Positions 13,844 through 16,306 of a stretch of DNA of 16,306 nt are shown one piece after another (position 1 is the first letter of the stretch; every line of letters starts with the position of its first letter). Position numbers and translations under genes: made by a program. This DNA comes from Firmicutes bacterium CAG:145. GTDB lineage: Bacteria; Bacillota; Clostridia; Peptostreptococcales; Anaerovoracaceae. Under the pieces are notes generated by a model. The model searched no databases and was not told the origin of the DNA. It worked only from the letters and a program-made list of their open reading frames with translations. The stretch spans positions 1-16,306 of the forward strand of contig FR882586.1 in NCBI GenBank assembly GCA_000435715.1, in the 5' to 3' direction.

Positions 13844-15376
13844 ATGGATACGATTATATACGGAAAAATATATACCATGGACAGGGAAAACCCTTATGCC
13901 GAGGCCGTAGGTATAAAAGACGGAAAGATTGCCTATGTCGGCAGCAAGGAAGGCTTGCCTGAAAATGAAGCTTCCCGCGTAATAGATTGCGGAGACGGAG
14001 CCGCCTTCCCCGGATTCATAGATACCCATGTTCACGCCGTTCCTTCGGGACCGTTCATGAAAGGAGTGGATGTTTCCGGTGCAAAGGATATAGACCAGCT
14101 AATCGGCATGATGAAAGAATACGCAGCCTCTGTTCCCGAGGGAAGGTGGGTGTTTGCGACCAAGTTTCAGGATAAGAACATAGCCGAGAAAAGATTTCCC
14201 ACAAGAGAAGAGATGGACAGAGTGTCGGCCTCACACCCGGTAATGCTCTATCACAACGACACTCATCCCTTTGCCTTTAATTCTGCGGGAATCGAAATAA
14301 TGAAGCTTGACCCTGCCATTGACGGCATCGAGACCGACTCATGCGGAAAACCTACGGGATTCGTCACCGATCCAGCATTTATGGAGGTGGCGGACAACCT
14401 TATCGACCTGTTTTCCGACGAAGAACTGCTGGAAGGGTACGGCAACATAGACGAGTACGCCGTTTCCAACGGCATAACCACCGTATACACTAAGGATTAT
14501 TATAAAATACTCAGGCTGTTCTGCGATCACAGAGATGAATTTAAGACTGAGATAAAGCCTATGCTCAGGACGAGGAGCTGTAACGATTCGGATAATCTCG
14601 GAAGCCTTATGAACGACGAGGAGCTGAGAGAGACCGCCTGCGTATGCGCCTTTGCCGACGGAGCCTTTGACGGCTATACCGGCTCCGTGATAGAACCTTA
14701 TGAAGGCTATCCGGATAGATTCGGAATGTTGTTCCAGTCGGCGGAGGAGCTTTACAGATATTTTGAAGAACCCCACAAGGCCGGAATGCAGCTTTCCTGC
14801 CATGCAATAGGCGATAATGGCATAGAACAGGCATTGAACGTATATCAGCGTCTGCTGGAGAACTATCCGAGGAAAGATCACAGACACAGAATTGAGCATT
14901 TTGAAATGCCTAAGAAATCTTCCATTGACAGGGCGGCCCGCCTAGGCTGCTCTTTGGGAATGCAGCCCCTCCTCATAGAAGTGTGCGAGGGAATGGATAT
15001 GGAAGGATACCGCTGCTTTATAGGAGACAGGGTCAAAAGGTGCAGCCCATACAGATCCATATTGGATGCGGGGCTTCTGGTGGGAGGAGGTTCTGACTTC
15101 AGTGTAACGGCCATGGACCCTTTAAGGTCTGCCATGATATGCCTTCAGCATCCGGTGGAATCCGAAAGGATAAGCCTGTACGAAGCGTTGGAACTCTTTA
15201 CCGTAAATGCGGCAAAGATAGGCTTCCTTGAAGACCGAAAGGGAATGTTGAAAGTGGGAATGGACGCAGACGTAGCCATCCTCGATGCAAACCCGTTCGC
15301 AATGCCCGTACCCGGCATAGCTGACATAAAGGTGATGAAGACCTTATCAAAGGGCAAGATAGTATACGAAAGATAA
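13844..15376 (+). CDS. YtcJ-like amidohydrolase (amidohydrolase_3 family)
   Basis: The 510-residue protein is a metal-dependent hydrolase of the amidohydrolase superfamily, closest in pattern to YtcJ and N-substituted formamide deformylase. After an N-terminal beta-sandwich part (DTIIYGKIYTMD), the first metal site H62-V-H64 lies in PGFIDTHVHA. Further ligands are H320 in SCHAIGDNG, H352 in RIEHFE and D418 in GGGSDFS. The segment AFADGAFDGYTG (269-280) corresponds to the usual FADGSLGSRTA but lacks the lysine that often precedes it and the serine/arginine pair. No signal peptide is seen, so it is cytoplasmic and would act after uptake by the adjacent symporter. Its ribosome site AGGAGG overlaps the stop codon of the symporter gene, so translation is probably coupled. 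Substrate unknown. Confidence 0.88.
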   Translation: MDTIIYGKIYTMDRENPYAEAVGIKDGKIAYVGSKEGLPENEASRVIDCGDGAAFPGFIDTHVHAVPSGPFMKGVDVSGAKDIDQLIGMMKEYAASVPEGRWVFATKFQDKNIAEKRFPTREEMDRVSASHPVMLYHNDTHPFAFNSAGIEIMKLDPAIDGIETDSCGKPTGFVTDPAFMEVADNLIDLFSDEELLEGYGNIDEYAVSNGITTVYTKDYYKILRLFCDHRDEFKTEIKPMLRTRSCNDSDNLGSLMNDEELRETACVCAFADGAFDGYTGSVIEPYEGYPDRFGMLFQSAEELYRYFEEPHKAGMQLSCHAIGDNGIEQALNVYQRLLENYPRKDHRHRIEHFEMPKKSSIDRAARLGCSLGMQPLLIEVCEGMDMEGYRCFIGDRVKRCSPYRSILDAGLLVGGGSDFSVTAMDPLRSAMICLQHPVESERISLYEALELFTVNAAKIGFLEDRKGMLKVGMDADVAILDANPFAMPVPGIADIKVMKTLSKGKIVYER

Positions 15377-15381
15377 ATAAC

Positions 15382-15406
15382 GCCCCGGCGGGCTGCCCGC
15401 CTGGGC
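15382..15406 (+). terminator. GC-rich hairpin after the amidohydrolase gene
   Basis: GCCC-C-GGCGG pairs with CCGCC-T-GGGC around a GCTGC loop, six bases after the stop codon. The downstream sequence TTCGTCGACC is not a U tract, so it may act as a weak or factor-assisted terminator or protect the 3' end. Confidence 0.5.
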
Positions 15407-15464
15407 TTCGTCGACCCTGCCACCGGAAAAGTACATAAAACCTGATGCTTTCTTCGCCGTTTTA

Positions 15465-15473
15465 TGATATACT
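15465..15473 (+). promoter_or_regulatory. Extended -10 promoter of the DUF2238-like gene
   Basis: TATACT (15468-15473) has TGA directly upstream. No good -35 is found at 16-18 nt. The start codon follows at 15509 with AAGAGG (15495-15500) as ribosome site. Confidence 0.45.
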
Positions 15474-15508
15474 GTCTCTTATATCTAATTTAAGAAGAGG
15501 TCGCAGAT

Positions 15509-16078
15509 ATGAGAGGAAGAATAACAGGAGTAATAATACTGATAGCAGCAACCATAGCGTCTGCTGTCGCGGCGTATGAGCTTGGAATAAACCCGCCCAT
15601 AGGAAATGTGGCCGGAGCCTTTGCCTCCATAGCGGTGCTGGTGTTGGTATCCCGGATAATCAAGGTGAGCGACACACTTTTTTACAGCGGGCTGGTCTTC
15701 GTCTTTATGGCGTCGCCTATGGGCTCCGTCATAAATCTATATCGGTCTTTCGACCCGTATGACAAGATAGTCCATCTGATAAGCGGGTTCCTGCTGGCGG
15801 CGCTGGGAATGTTGATAATGGAGAAGCTGATGAAAAGGGCCAACAGGAAATCCGACTTTGCCGTATTCGCAGGGCCGATGATATTCGCCGCCTGCATGTT
15901 TTCAGGCGCAGGAGCAGGCCTGTGGGAAATATTTGAGTTCGTCGCCGACAAGGTGGCCGGAGGAGAGATGCAGCGTGGTATGGTAGACACGGTCACCGAT
16001 ATGATAGCGGGCAACATCGGAGCTCTCGTCTACGGAGTAGCGGCCGGAACGGGCCTTATAAATACGAGAAGACACTGA
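15509..16078 (+). CDS. DUF2238/YjdF-like integral membrane protein
   Basis: The 189-residue protein has five to six hydrophobic segments (about 5-23, 36-50, 57-75, 88-105, 119-135 and 168-182). Conserved charged residues lie at membrane edges: D85 and H89 in YDKIVHLISG, E140 and E143 in GLWEIFEF, and D160 and D164 in MVDTVTDMIAGNIGA. This pattern matches the DUF2238/YjdF group of membrane proteins of unknown function; the arrangement of His, Glu and Asp residues would be compatible with a metal-binding or hydrolytic site, but that is inference. It has its own promoter and a strong terminator, so it is probably a single-gene unit separate from the upstream operon. Confidence 0.7.
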   Translation: MRGRITGVIILIAATIASAVAAYELGINPPIGNVAGAFASIAVLVLVSRIIKVSDTLFYSGLVFVFMASPMGSVINLYRSFDPYDKIVHLISGFLLAALGMLIMEKLMKRANRKSDFAVFAGPMIFAACMFSGAGAGLWEIFEFVADKVAGGEMQRGMVDTVTDMIAGNIGALVYGVAAGTGLINTRRH

Positions 16079-16091
16079 GAAATAGTGACTC

Positions 16092-16126
16092 GGGATAATG
16101 CAGATTTGCATTATCCCTATTTTTTT
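16092..16126 (+). terminator. Intrinsic terminator of the DUF2238-like gene
   Basis: GGGATAATGCA (16092-16102) and TGCATTATCCC (16107-16117) form a perfect 11-bp stem with a GATT loop. Seven T residues (16120-16126) follow after TA. Confidence 0.95.
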
Positions 16127-16276
16127 GTCCTCAAAACGAAAGGCCTCAATCGGTATAAATGTTGAAAAATCAACGATAATCCATCGGTCGAAACACTTGG
16201 CGTGAATTTTGCAACACTATTGGATTAAGTGAGTTAACGCAATAAACCAGAAATCGGCACAAGGAGGAACAAAAAA
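16127..16276 (+). promoter_or_regulatory. Upstream region of the last, partial gene
   Basis: About 150 nt separate the terminator from the next start codon. It contains a small hairpin, GTTGA-AAAA-TCAAC (16161-16174), and ends in AAGGAGGA (16261-16268). No convincing -35/-10 pair could be chosen. Confidence 0.4.
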
Positions 16277-16306
16277 ATGATGACATCAGCAGAATATATA
16301 GAAAGC
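16277..16306 (+). CDS. Start of a gene, possibly 4-hydroxybutyryl-CoA dehydratase (cut by window edge)
   Basis: Only ten codons are visible, reading MMTSAEYIES, behind a strong AAGGAGGA ribosome site with an 8-nt spacer. The start resembles the N-terminus I recall for 4-hydroxybutyryl-CoA dehydratase/vinylacetyl-CoA isomerase (AbfD) and related HpaB-type flavoproteins, which begin with a T-A-E-x-Y-I-E-S pattern. That enzyme works in the 4-aminobutyrate and succinate to butyrate routes of anaerobic Clostridia. That a gene begins here is likely; its identity is a guess from ten residues. Confidence 0.5.
   Translation, partial: MMTSAEYIES

Overview
The window looks like a chromosomal segment of an anaerobic Firmicute of the class Clostridia. 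The evidence is the gene set and order (YicC family, gmk and rpoZ together; rpsB-tsf; an RqcH homologue), strong AGGAGG ribosome binding sites, AGA-rich arginine codon use and moderate GC. A family-level guess such as Anaerovoracaceae rests only on overall impression and should be treated as weak.

Layout. (1) 1-1330 is AT-rich, foreign-looking DNA on the minus strand. It holds the N-terminal part of a DrrA/BcrA-type ABC transporter ATPase, whose promoter is covered by a perfect 10-bp dyad, and a TnpV-type transposon accessory gene. (2) 1373-1727 is a non-coding array of 51-52 bp tandem repeats ending in a hairpin. (3) 1887-3596 is rqcH (ribosome quality control) on the minus strand. It is divergent from the plus-strand housekeeping operon yicC-gmk-rpoZ (3835-5624), which ends at a strong intrinsic terminator. 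(4) 5738-6364 is a long regulatory region followed by a stand-alone LytTR DNA-binding protein. (5) 6513-8551 is rpsB-tsf (ribosomal protein S2, EF-Ts) with its own promoter, a leader of about 217 nt and a terminator. (6) 8581-9686 holds an MmcQ/YjbR-family protein and a DUF3781 protein, ending in a hairpin that also contains the stop codon of the convergent gene. (7) 9667-15376 is a divergent regulator/operon module. The regulator is a minus-strand MerR-type protein fused to a zinc ribbon and a degenerate methyltransferase-like domain. The plus-strand operon encodes a histidinol-dehydrogenase-family enzyme, a GPH-type cation symporter and a YtcJ-like amidohydrolase. (8) 15509-16078 is a DUF2238/YjdF-like membrane protein followed by a textbook terminator. 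(9) 16277 to the edge is the first ten codons of a gene whose start resembles 4-hydroxybutyryl-CoA dehydratase.

The segment most likely to be undescribed is region 7. I read it as a small import-and-catabolism system: the symporter would bring in a polar solute, the amidohydrolase would cut an amide or related bond, and the HisD-like enzyme would oxidise an alcohol to an acid. The regulator carries what looks like an inactive enzyme fold as a possible ligand sensor. The substrate cannot be read from the sequence. No other histidine biosynthesis gene is present, and two signature segments of the HisD homologue differ from the biosynthetic enzyme as I recall it. Secondary points of interest are the tandem repeat array with a 63-bp exact internal duplication, the orphan LytTR regulator with a symmetric site in its own promoter, and the 18-bp motif shared (17/18) between the edge of the foreign DNA and the rpsB promoter region.
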